Shown here one piece after another: positions 17,036 through 24,912 of a DNA stretch of 64,000 bases. The position numbers and the translations under genes were made by a program. Source of the DNA: Acidobacteria bacterium Ga0077551 (GTDB taxonomy: Bacteria; Pseudomonadota; Alphaproteobacteria; Caulobacterales; Hyphomonadaceae); NCBI GenBank assembly GCA_001464545.1, contig LNFC01000016.1, positions 1 through 64,000 of the forward strand, in the 5' to 3' direction. Position 1 is the stretch's first letter; each line of letters starts with the position of its first letter. The notes beneath the pieces are model-generated. The model ran no database searches, was not told the DNA's origin, and was given only the letters and a program-made list of their open reading frames with translations.

Positions 17036-18694
17036 TCAGTTAGGCCACCAGACGATCTCGTCGCCGGCCGTCAGCTCCTCCGCGCCCGTCTTATCGATCG
17101 ACACCGGTATGTCCGAAGTCGACGCATACAGCGGCGCACGCGCATTCTCATGATGCCGGTCCAGCAGTGCCTGCAGTTCCGCCAGTTTCTCCGGCTCGCT
17201 CGCGGCGAGGTTCGTGGATTCGGTCGGATCCTTGCCAAGGTCAAACAACCAGGATTTGCCCTGCTTGCCGTCCACCTGAAGCTTCCAGTCGCCTGCCCGC
17301 ACCACGCGGTAATAGCCGCTCTGCCAGAACAGCGCATCGTCTGTGCGGGCGAGCCCGCCCACTCCCTCCGCCAACGGAAGAAGGCTGCGCCCGTCGATCT
17401 CCACGCCGGCCGGCAGGACCGCGCCTGCGGCTTCGGCCAGTGTCGGCGTCACATCGATATGCGCCACCGGCGTGTCGATCACCGTGCCTGCCGGAATACG
17501 GGCCGGCCAGCTCACGAACATCGGCACACGGATGCCGCCTTCGAACAGCGAGAGCTTCCAGCCGCGATAGGGGTCATTGATGCCCGCCAGATCGATATAA
17601 CCCGGGCCGCCATTGTCACTGGAAAACACGATGATCGTGTTCTCGGCGAGGCCCTCTTCTTCAAGCTTTGCAACAATCTGGCCGACGCTGCGGTCGAGCG
17701 CGCGCAGCATCGCGGCGTAGACCCGCAGCTTGTGCGAGCCGACATCGCCAACCGCGTCATAGTCTTCCTTCGTCGCCTGCAGCGGCGTGTGCACGCCCCA
17801 GTGGGCGAGATAGAGGAAGAAAGGCTGGTTCTTGTTGGCCTCGATCACCTTGAGAGATTCCGCGGTCCAGTAATCAGCAAGGTATCCGCCCGGCGCAAAG
17901 GTCGGTCCGCCATTGTAGGACGTCGAAAAATCGCCGCGGGCCCAGAGGAACTTGTCGATCGGATCCGTCTCGACCTTGGCGTTCACGACGCCCGGATCAT
18001 CGGCCGGCAGATGAAGCAGCCCTGTCATGTTGAGGCTTTCGTCGAAGCCTTGTGCATTCGGATGGAACTCGCCCGAATTGCCGAGATGCCACTTGCCGAT
18101 ATGAACGGTGTGGTAGCCCTTGTCTTTCAGCATTTCGGCGATCGTCACTTCCGAGCCAGGCAAGCCCTGGTCCGCGAAATCAGGAAGCGTGGCGGCCGCC
18201 TTCGGGTCATAGCCCACCTTCGGCCGCCCCCGCGTGTCTTCATTGGCGAACAGGGTGACGATCCGCCCCATGCCGTTCGGCGTCGGCGTGAATTCAAATC
18301 CTGTGCGTGTCGGATAGCGGCCCGTCAGCAGCATCGCGCGCGACGGCGCGCAGGTGCCCGTGCCGGAATAGGCCGTGGTGAAGTTTGCGCCGCGCGCCGC
18401 CAGCGCATCAATGTTCGGTGTCGGCACGCGCCCGTCCGCGACGCCGCCGCCAAAGGTCGTTATGTCGTTGATGCCGAGGTCATCGACGAGGATGAAAATG
18501 ATGTTCGGCGGCCGTTCCGCCGGTGCGGTCACGGCGGCGGCCGGTCCCTGCATCCAGGCTACCGGCTCGTAGGGCGCGATCTCCGGCCGGTCGGCGCGGG
18601 TGACCAGAAACAGGATGATCTCTTTCCGGAAGTAAAAGCCAAGCGCGCCCGCGCCTACAATTATCGCCAGGATTATCAGCAATATCCGTTTCAT
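17036..18694 (-). CDS. Membrane-anchored type I sulfatase
   Basis: A 552-residue sulfatase. The start at 18694 is chosen over a frame 62 codons longer because AAAGGGGG precedes it and it yields an N-terminal hydrophobic anchor (MKRILLIILAIIVGAGALGF) without a clear cleavage site. The catalytic part begins near residue 61 (RPPNIIFILVDDLG, Asp71/Asp72). The formylglycine motif is C-A-P-S-R-AMLLTGR at Cys115, with HIGKWHLG and SSDNGGPG further on. It is not closely similar to the other sulfatase at 10330, so it probably has a different substrate. It lies 19 bp downstream of the haloalkane dehalogenase in one operon. Activation would need the FGE at 15675. Confidence 0.93.
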   Translation of the reverse strand: MKRILLIILAIIVGAGALGFYFRKEIILFLVTRADRPEIAPYEPVAWMQGPAAAVTAPAERPPNIIFILVDDLGINDITTFGGGVADGRVPTPNIDALAARGANFTTAYSGTGTCAPSRAMLLTGRYPTRTGFEFTPTPNGMGRIVTLFANEDTRGRPKVGYDPKAAATLPDFADQGLPGSEVTIAEMLKDKGYHTVHIGKWHLGNSGEFHPNAQGFDESLNMTGLLHLPADDPGVVNAKVETDPIDKFLWARGDFSTSYNGGPTFAPGGYLADYWTAESLKVIEANKNQPFFLYLAHWGVHTPLQATKEDYDAVGDVGSHKLRVYAAMLRALDRSVGQIVAKLEEEGLAENTIIVFSSDNGGPGYIDLAGINDPYRGWKLSLFEGGIRVPMFVSWPARIPAGTVIDTPVAHIDVTPTLAEAAGAVLPAGVEIDGRSLLPLAEGVGGLARTDDALFWQSGYYRVVRAGDWKLQVDGKQGKSWLFDLGKDPTESTNLAASEPEKLAELQALLDRHHENARAPLYASTSDIPVSIDKTGAEELTAGDEIVWWPN

Positions 18695-18713
18695 GCCGCG
18701 TTCGCCCCCTTTG

Positions 18714-19700
18714 TTATCCCTGCCGCATGAAGGTGATGATCGCCTCGGAAAACGCGGCTGGCTGGTCTTCCTGCAGGAAGTGTCCGCCATTTTTGATGGT
18801 GACACAATCGGCGCCAGGAATGCGGGCCTTGAAAATTGCGTCGCCGCCCTTGGTGACCGGGTCGGCGTCGCTGAACGCAATCAGCGTGCGGCCTTGAAAC
18901 GCCTCGAGCACCGCCCAGGCGCGGTCATTCGCCAGCCGGTCTTCCTTGTGCTGCGGCAGCAGCGGCACCAGCGCCGGAAACTGCCGCGCGCCCGCGATAT
19001 AGCGATCATCTGGGAACGGAGCGACATAGCCATCGAGGATCCGTGCATCTGTCACGCCCGACAGCATTCCGAACACATCGCGTACGGAGAAGGAGGGCGA
19101 CTCGCTGGCATACTTCACCCAGTAGAGGAACGCCCCCGGCCCGCCGGACTGGAACTGCTCGCGCACCATGGCCGCATCTGGCACCGGCACAGCCGGATAC
19201 ATCTGACCCAGAAACGCCGACATATCGTCCGAAATCATCGCCGTGCTTGGCAGGCCCGTGTTGGCAACTACGATCCGCTTGAACCGGCCAATCTGATCCG
19301 CCGCGACACGCAGGCCAATCAGTCCGCCCCAATCCTGACAGACCAGCGTCAGGCCGCCGAGGTCCATCTTCGTCAGCCACTGGCCCAGCCAGTCCACATG
19401 CCGCGCATAGGTATAGTCGGCCATCGCGCCCGGCTTGTCGGATTTGCCGAAACCGATCAGGTCCGGCGCCAGAACGCGGTAGCCTGCGTTCGTCAGTAGA
19501 GGGATCATCTTGCGATAGAGATAGCTCCACGAAGGCTGACCATGCAGGCAGAGGATCGGCTCGCCGTCCTTCGGGCCCTCGTCGAGGTAATGCATCCGCA
19601 TCGCCTCACCGCCCGGGCCGGCAATGTCGACATAGTGCGGCGCAAACCCGTACTCGAACAGGGCGTCGAATTGCGCGTCAGGTGTTCTCAGAATCTGCAA
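18714..19700 (-). CDS. Haloalkane dehalogenase, DhlA-like (HLD-I)
   Basis: A 328-residue alpha/beta hydrolase that would replace a halogen on an alkyl carbon with hydroxyl. The TTG at 19700 is chosen as start because the product then begins M-Q-I-L-R-T-P-D, matching the N terminus of Xanthobacter DhlA, and GGAG lies upstream. The frame can be extended to a TTG at 19742, but that codon is inside the promoter dyad. The oxyanion loop is LHGQPSWSYLYRKM. The nucleophile is Asp123 in CQDWGG, and the next residue, Trp124, corresponds to a halide-binding tryptophan. The acid is probably in FSDADPVTKGG and the base is the histidine of GGHFLQED. It has no signal peptide, so it is cytoplasmic. It leads the operon with the anchored sulfatase. 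Confidence 0.87.
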   Translation of the reverse strand: MQILRTPDAQFDALFEYGFAPHYVDIAGPGGEAMRMHYLDEGPKDGEPILCLHGQPSWSYLYRKMIPLLTNAGYRVLAPDLIGFGKSDKPGAMADYTYARHVDWLGQWLTKMDLGGLTLVCQDWGGLIGLRVAADQIGRFKRIVVANTGLPSTAMISDDMSAFLGQMYPAVPVPDAAMVREQFQSGGPGAFLYWVKYASESPSFSVRDVFGMLSGVTDARILDGYVAPFPDDRYIAGARQFPALVPLLPQHKEDRLANDRAWAVLEAFQGRTLIAFSDADPVTKGGDAIFKARIPGADCVTIKNGGHFLQEDQPAAFSEAIITFMRQG

Positions 19701-19723
19701 GGCTCCGGCCTCCCCGCCAGCGT

Positions 19724-19757
19724 ATTTTATAATATGACACAATTAGTGCCAATAAAA
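19724..19757 (-). promoter_or_regulatory. Promoter with overlapping operator dyad, copy 2
   Basis: Read on the reverse strand, TTGGCA (19752-19747), 17 bases and TAAAAT (19729-19724) make a good sigma-70 promoter, one mismatch from consensus in each hexamer. The dyad TGACAC-N5-GTGCCA at 19735-19751 on the plus strand covers the -35 and most of the spacer, an ideal place for a repressor. The half-sites match the perfect dyad at 12106 in all but one core position, and both have a 5-bp AT-rich centre. The promoter would start the dehalogenase transcript about 17 bases before the TTG start. Confidence 0.65.
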
Positions 19758-19878
19758 GGCGGGGTCAATCCGCATTTATTGCAGGCCTCTCGCTTTCGCT
19801 CCTCGAGTCCATTCGCCCTTCATCGACAAAGCCGAAAACTGCCGTACAATCATCAGTCTGGCGGCCTGGGAGGCGCAA

Positions 19879-20736
19879 GTGAACAAGCGGCAGTCGAAGA
19901 TACTTGGCGTCCTGCAGTGGATTTTCTACCCTGTCAGTGCCGTGATGCTCTTGGCCTTTCTCGCCGACTTTTTCGGCGGCTATCGCTACTGGACCGAGCA
20001 TGTATGGGACTTCTTCGATAGGGTCGAAGATCCGATCGCGATCATCGTCATCCTGATCTTCTACATCGTACTCGCGGCGCTCTTCTGGCAGTTTCTGCTG
20101 ATCGAGTTTTCGCGTCGGCGCCAGCGGCGAAAATTAGGCACCCTGCTGATTGAACTCTATCCCAACCGCTTCGCTACCCGCTTCATCCTCCCGCTCTTGG
20201 CGCTTTTCTTTGTGGTGGGCTTGAATGCAATGATATTTGTTCCGGGCACGACAGATCTTGATATCGCTGCCATTGGACTGGAAGCTTGGCTCTATTTGTT
20301 CTTTTTTTACCTGGTCGCGCATTTCCTGCTGATTGCCTTCAGCCTTGGCGCCGTCCGGCATCTCCCTTTCTTCATCGCGACCGACGAGGGCTTTGTCTAC
20401 GAGCCGGGCGATGTGTCGTCTGGTCTCATCCAGTGGAGCGACATTTCAGAAGGCGCCGAAGCCCCCCTGCTGACAAGTGGTACCACGAACATCGGCGGCC
20501 CGCGAACGGCGCCCACAATCGTCTTGTCCCTAAAAGATCCAGAATCCGTCTTCGCGGCCTACAACCCACTCCTACGCAGCCTGAACAAGTTCGCGACAGG
20601 AGTCGTAAAGTACCAGTCCGGTGGCGTCGGCGACATAATTCTCGCGGCAGAGGATTTTGGCCGGCACTATGATGAAGTCCGCACGCTCATCCGAAGGAAG
20701 CTCGGGGGTCGCTGGAGAAATCAGCTTCCTGATTGA
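19879..20736 (+). CDS. Membrane protein of unknown function
   Basis: A 285-residue protein starting at a GTG with a strong GGGAGG nine bases upstream. It has four transmembrane helices (about residues 13-31, 49-71, 97-115 and 134-156), then a soluble C-terminal domain of about 115 residues. That part (FFIATDEGFVYEPGDVSSGLIQWSDISEG) looks like a PH-like fold found in some small bacterial membrane proteins. I do not recognise a function. Codon use includes rarer A/T-ending codons, making it more AT-rich than its neighbours. It ends one base before the 3' end of the broken kynureninase gene. Confidence 0.75.
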   Translation: MNKRQSKILGVLQWIFYPVSAVMLLAFLADFFGGYRYWTEHVWDFFDRVEDPIAIIVILIFYIVLAALFWQFLLIEFSRRRQRRKLGTLLIELYPNRFATRFILPLLALFFVVGLNAMIFVPGTTDLDIAAIGLEAWLYLFFFYLVAHFLLIAFSLGAVRHLPFFIATDEGFVYEPGDVSSGLIQWSDISEGAEAPLLTSGTTNIGGPRTAPTIVLSLKDPESVFAAYNPLLRSLNKFATGVVKYQSGGVGDIILAAEDFGRHYDEVRTLIRRKLGGRWRNQLPD

Positions 20737-21922
20737 TCAAGTCACCTTCGCGCGCGCGTGGAATTGCGGCTGATCCCAGCTCCGGCTCTCAAGAATTTCG
20801 GCCAGCGCCGCCATCGCATCCCAGACTGTCTCATAGCTAAGGAACAGGGGCGAGAATCCGAACCGCACCGTATCCGGCGAACGGAAGTCGGCCATCACGC
20901 CGCGCGCGGCCAACGCCTGCACGACCGGATAGCCTTCAGCGATCCGTAGACTGACATGCCCGCCGCGCTGCCCGTCCTCCACCGGGCACAGCACCTCCAG
21001 CCCCATCGCCTGCGCCCGCGCTATCGCCAGCGCCCCAAGGCCTCGCGCCTTTGCCTGAAGCTGGCCGAGGTCCACGCCCTCGATCGCCTCCAGCGCGCCG
21101 CTGAGCGCTGCGAGTGAAAGGATCGGCGGCGTCCCGCTGGCAAAGCGTGCTACGCCGTCTCGGGGCACATACTTTCCGTCAAATGCAAACGGCGCGGCAT
21201 GCCCCATCCAGCCGGGCAGCGGATTGGCGAGCTTCGGTGACAGCGCTGCGGCTGCATACACAAACGCTGGCGCGCCGGGGCCGCCATTGAGATATTTGTA
21301 CGTGCACCCCGCCGCCAAAAAAGCGCCATCCTCGGCAAGTTTCAGATCTAGGACGCCCGTCGCATGGCTGAGGTCCCAGATGATCAGAGCCCCGTGCCGC
21401 CTCGCTTCGCGCTCATGCGCAGCGATGTCGGCCACCTCTGACGAGCGATAGTTCACCGCGCTCTTGATCACCACGCCGCCTGCTTTCAGCGCGTCGAAGC
21501 TGCCGCCCGGCGCGAGCTGGCGCACTTCCGCGCCCGACAATCCTCCCAGCCCGGCCGCTATATACTGGTCGGTCGGAAACTCGTCTTCCTCCACAAAGAG
21601 CGCATAGGTTCGCGCGTACGGCAGCGCGGTGGCGGCGAGTTTGAACAGGTTCACCGACACGCTGTCGGCCACGATCACCTCGCCGGGGTGCGCGCCGATC
21701 AACGCGGCCAGCCGGTCGCCGGTGCGTTCGGCGAGATCGATCCAGCCCGCCGAATTCCAGCTGCGCACGAGGTCGGCTGCCCAGTCCGTTTGCGCGGCGG
21801 CGAGCATGGCCGACGAGGTAGGTCACGCCGTCCGGCAGGTCGAACAGCGCGGCCCGGTCCGCCAGCGGATCGGCGGCGTCGCGCTGCAGCGCCTCTTCGC
21901 GCGTGGTGGGGGCCTGGGTCAT
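20737..21922 (-). pseudogene. kynU: Kynureninase gene disrupted by an out-of-frame deletion
   Basis: Kynureninase cleaves kynurenine to anthranilate and alanine. The N-terminal frame starts at 21922 (M-T-Q-A-P-T-T-R-E-E-A) and reads RDAADPLADRAALFDLPDGVTYLVGH. From there the protein continues only in another frame: MLAAAQTDWAADLVRSWNSAGWIDL and on to the end, including the PLP-lysine motif CTYKYLNGGPGAP and HFRSPDTVRFGFSP-like residues. Compared with known kynureninases, the conserved NSLG segment and about 11 residues between YL and the DW/EW motif are missing, so roughly 32-35 bases appear to be lost near 21810. An intact product from an internal start at 21807 (356 residues) would lack the N-terminal active-site segment. 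A true loss of function is likely; an assembly error is less likely because more than one base is missing. Confidence 0.75.
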
Positions 21923-21993
21923 GCCGGTGCTTGCCTCGTGGGGTGAAGCCCGCAACAGTAGAGGCGAAGCCCCCGGCGGCAAGGGAGAGAAGC

Positions 21994-22947
21994 ATGTGGA
22001 AACAACAGTTTGCAGCGGCGGCGCTGGCCCTGGTGGCGGCTTGCGCGCCGGCGCGGGAAGGGGCGGTGCACCCCGAGGCACCTGTCATGGCTGAGCCGGC
22101 AAAGCTGATGACCTGGGACGACCTTTCGGCGCTGCCGCGTCCGGTGGCCTCACACACGATCCGGTGGGGCGAGGGGGTGACGGACGAGGTGGATCTCTGG
22201 TTGCCGGAGGGGGCCGGGCCGCATCCGGTGGTCGTCATGGTGCATGGCGGTTGCTGGCAAAAATCCATTGCCGACAAGAACTTGATGGACTGGATGGCGG
22301 ACGGTTTGCGCCAGCAGGGCTGGGCGGTGTGGAACATCGAGTACCGGGGTGTGGACGAGCCCGGCGGGGGTTATCCCGGCACGTTCCTGGATGCCGGCGC
22401 GGCGACGGACCAGCTCCGGCAGCATGCCGCTGAATTCAATCTCGATCTCTCGCGCGTGACCGGGATCGGGCATTCGGCGGGTGGGCACCTGATCCTGTGG
22501 CTGGCGGCGCGCTCCAAGCTGCCGGAGCAGAGCCCTCTGCGGGTGTCGGATCCGCTGCAATTTCAAGGTGTTGTCGTCTCGGGCGGGCTGGCTGATCTGG
22601 AAGCTTCACGGCCCGTAACGGCGCCGTCCTGCCTTGATGCCGTCTATGACCAGCTGACCGGTCCCGCGTCACCGGAGCGGCCGGATCCGCTGGCGGATAC
22701 TTCGCCGGCGCGGTTGTTTCCGGCGGGGGTTCCGTTTGTCAGCGTGAACGGGAGCGAGGACAGGATTGCCCCGCCGATGCTGGGCGACGCGTTGACGCGA
22801 AAGGCCGAAGCGGCGGGAGATTCCGCTTCATTGGTGGTCGTTCCGGCCTCAGGCCATGTCGAACTCGTCTCGCCGGGTACACAGGCGTTCGACATCCAGT
22901 CTCAGATTTTATCAGATTTTATCGCTTCGCCGGGCGCGCGGGAGTAA
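21994..22947 (+). CDS. Lipoprotein alpha/beta-hydrolase (esterase, kynurenine formamidase-like fold)
   Basis: A 317-residue alpha/beta hydrolase with a lipoprotein signal and lipobox VAAC. The ATG at 21994 is preceded by AAGGGAGAGA. The oxyanion motif is MVHGGCW, the nucleophile serine is in GIGHSAGGH, and the later histidine in PASGHVELV completes the triad. The motif order matches the BD-FAE/kynurenine formamidase group. Its divergent neighbour is the broken kynureninase gene, which would fit tryptophan degradation, but a lipid-anchored periplasmic protein is unlikely to be the cytoplasmic formamidase. A carboxylesterase role is safer. From here onward the plus strand becomes strongly G-rich. 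Confidence 0.85.
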   Translation: MWKQQFAAAALALVAACAPAREGAVHPEAPVMAEPAKLMTWDDLSALPRPVASHTIRWGEGVTDEVDLWLPEGAGPHPVVVMVHGGCWQKSIADKNLMDWMADGLRQQGWAVWNIEYRGVDEPGGGYPGTFLDAGAATDQLRQHAAEFNLDLSRVTGIGHSAGGHLILWLAARSKLPEQSPLRVSDPLQFQGVVVSGGLADLEASRPVTAPSCLDAVYDQLTGPASPERPDPLADTSPARLFPAGVPFVSVNGSEDRIAPPMLGDALTRKAEAAGDSASLVVVPASGHVELVSPGTQAFDIQSQILSDFIASPGARE

Positions 22948-22976
22948 CGCCTATGTAGGCGCAAGTTCCTCGCGCG

Positions 22977-24380
22977 TCATGCCCTTGCCTTGAGGCTTGC
23001 CAGCAGGTCTTGCGCGAAGGTCGTCAGCGTGTCGTCGCGGGCGCCCATGATGAGGATGCGGTCGCCGGGTTTGGCCAGTTCGAGGAGGCGTGCGCCGCAG
23101 GCGGAGCGGTCGGGGAGGGCTTCGGCGTTTCTGCCGAGGGCGCGGATGTCGGCGGCGAGGTCCTGGCTGCCGACGGAGCGGTCCACAGTGCCCCCGAAAT
23201 AGGCGGGCTCCGGCATCAGGAGGATATCCTCCGTGCCAAGATTTTCGGCGAAGCACTCGGCGAACTCGCGGCGCATCTTCTTCAGCGGGCCGAAGCCGTG
23301 CGGCTGGAACATCACGAGGACGCGGCCGGGGAACTGGTTGACGGTGCGCAGGGTGGCGGCGATCTTGTCTGGGTTGTGGCCGAAATCATCGATGACGGTG
23401 ACGCCGTTCGCCGTGCCCACGATGTCGAAGCGGCGGGCGATGCCGGCAAACTCGCCGAGCGCGGCGGCGGCCTGCGCGAGCGTGACGCCGCAGGTCATCG
23501 CGGCGGCGATGGCGGCGAGGGCGTTGGAGACGTTGTGCTTGCCCGGCGTTGCCAGGCGGACGATCGCCGATTCGCCGGTCTTTTGATCGTGTACGGAGAA
23601 TGAGATGCTGGTCTCTGCGGGCGTGATGGCCCAGGCGATCAGCTGCGCGGCATCGCGGTCGAGGCTGTAGGTGATCGCCTCCGGCATGGACCGGGCCATG
23701 CGGGCGGTTTCCGGATTGTCGAGGTTCAGCACGACCGCTCCGGCGCGCGTGGCAAAGCCGGTGAACAGGGCGCGTAACTCGTCCATTGTCTTGTGGTCGA
23801 GCGCGATGTTCATCAGCACGGCGACGCGCGGATTGTACGCGGCGATGGAGCCGTCGCTTTCGTCCACTTCCGAAACAAAAATGCCGCTGGTGCCGACAAG
23901 GGAGCTTGAGAACAGCGCCTCGGGCGTACGGAAATTCTTCATCACCGCGCCGTTCATCACGGTCGGGTTCTTGCCAGCGTGATGGAGAATCCAGGCGATC
24001 ATGCCGGTGACGGTGGATTTCCCGCTGGTGCCCGCGACGCCGATGGCGAAGGGGGCGGCGTTGAAGAGGGCCGACAGCATGTCCGCCCGGCTCATTCGCT
24101 TTGCTCCCACGCGGAGCGCGGCGGCAATGTCCGGCACGGTATCTTCCACGGCGGCGGAGGCGACGACGATCTGATCCGGGCTGGTCACGCCGCTGCCATC
24201 CTGCGGGAAGAGGCGGATGCCCTTGCTGCGCAGGTAATCGAACTTCGCAGGCGTGCGGCCCTGGTCGAGCGACCGGTCCGAGCCCTCGATGGTGTGGCCC
24301 TGGTCGAGCAGGATGAGCGCCAACGGCAACATGCCGGAGCCGCCGATGCCACAGAAGAAATAGCGAGTCGGTTGTGTCAT
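22977..24380 (-). CDS. Mur ligase family protein, MurC/Mpl-like and divergent
   Basis: A 467-residue ATP-dependent amide ligase of the type that attaches an amino acid or peptide to UDP-MurNAc. The N-terminal Rossmann domain begins FCGIGGSGMLPLA. The ATP loop is GVAGTSGKSTVTGMIAW, followed by the metal residues in VSEVDESDGSI and NIALDHKTMDEL. The C-terminal motif is DDFGHNPDKIAATL, where MurC has DYGHHP and Mpl has DFAHHP, and the next block is FQPHGFGPL rather than FQPHRYTR. It is outside any dcw cell-wall cluster. It may therefore be a recycling ligase or a paralogue with a changed substrate rather than the essential MurC. The assignment to the superfamily is firm. Confidence 0.88.
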   Translation of the reverse strand: MTQPTRYFFCGIGGSGMLPLALILLDQGHTIEGSDRSLDQGRTPAKFDYLRSKGIRLFPQDGSGVTSPDQIVVASAAVEDTVPDIAAALRVGAKRMSRADMLSALFNAAPFAIGVAGTSGKSTVTGMIAWILHHAGKNPTVMNGAVMKNFRTPEALFSSSLVGTSGIFVSEVDESDGSIAAYNPRVAVLMNIALDHKTMDELRALFTGFATRAGAVVLNLDNPETARMARSMPEAITYSLDRDAAQLIAWAITPAETSISFSVHDQKTGESAIVRLATPGKHNVSNALAAIAAAMTCGVTLAQAAAALGEFAGIARRFDIVGTANGVTVIDDFGHNPDKIAATLRTVNQFPGRVLVMFQPHGFGPLKKMRREFAECFAENLGTEDILLMPEPAYFGGTVDRSVGSQDLAADIRALGRNAEALPDRSACGARLLELAKPGDRILIMGARDDTLTTFAQDLLASLKARA

Positions 24381-24420
24381 GGGGCCTGTCTATAGCACCA
24401 GAATACCTGGGAACATCGCT

Positions 24421-24741
24421 TTAGTGCTCAAGCAGTTTTAGCCCGATGACCCCGACGATGATCAATCCGATAAACACGAGCCGGATGGGTGGCAGGCTTT
24501 CGTTGAAGAACAGGCCGCCGACGAGGACCGTTCCGACGGCGCCAATGCCGGTCCAGACGGCGTAACCCGTGCCCAGGGGCACTGTCTTCACCGCCTGCTG
24601 AAGGCAAGCAAAGCTGGCGATGATCAGCACCACGAAGATGACATTCAGAGCGATGCTGCTCGGCGCCTTGAGCAGCAGGCGCAGCGTGGTCGTGAAGCCG
24701 ACTTCAAGCGCGCCTGCTAACAGCAGAAATACCCAGCCCAT
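24421..24741 (-). CDS. sugE: SMR transporter, Gdx/SugE-type
   Basis: A 106-residue four-helix small multidrug resistance protein, normal in length. The essential Glu13 lies in the first helix (LLLAGALEVG). The block VPLGTGYAVWTGIGAVGTVL and the end GVIGLKLLEH are typical of the SugE/Gdx branch, which exports guanidinium and some quaternary ammonium compounds as a dual-topology dimer. It is a single gene here; no adjacent paralogue was seen. The 171-bp leader region was checked for a guanidine riboswitch and none was convincing. Confidence 0.9.
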   Translation of the reverse strand: MGWVFLLLAGALEVGFTTTLRLLLKAPSSIALNVIFVVLIIASFACLQQAVKTVPLGTGYAVWTGIGAVGTVLVGGLFFNESLPPIRLVFIGLIIVGVIGLKLLEH

Positions 24742-24912
24742 GCTTCTGTCTCCGTCCCGTGTCTCAAAGATGGATTGTAGTCGGTCAACCGCCGACCGGA
24801 TAGCGGCGTCCTCCCTGCCTCGGCGCGCGGCCAGCTACGTCAAGCCGCTAAGGCCTGTTCCAATTTTTCGGGAATGCCGGTTTAAGCGTGATGGCAACTC
24901 CGGGAGAGTGAC

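Noticed and set aside
24742-24912. Possible guanidine riboswitch before the SMR gene
   Set aside because: The reverse strand contains ACACGGGACGG and GGACG pieces, but no complete guanidine-I, -II or -III fold could be drawn.
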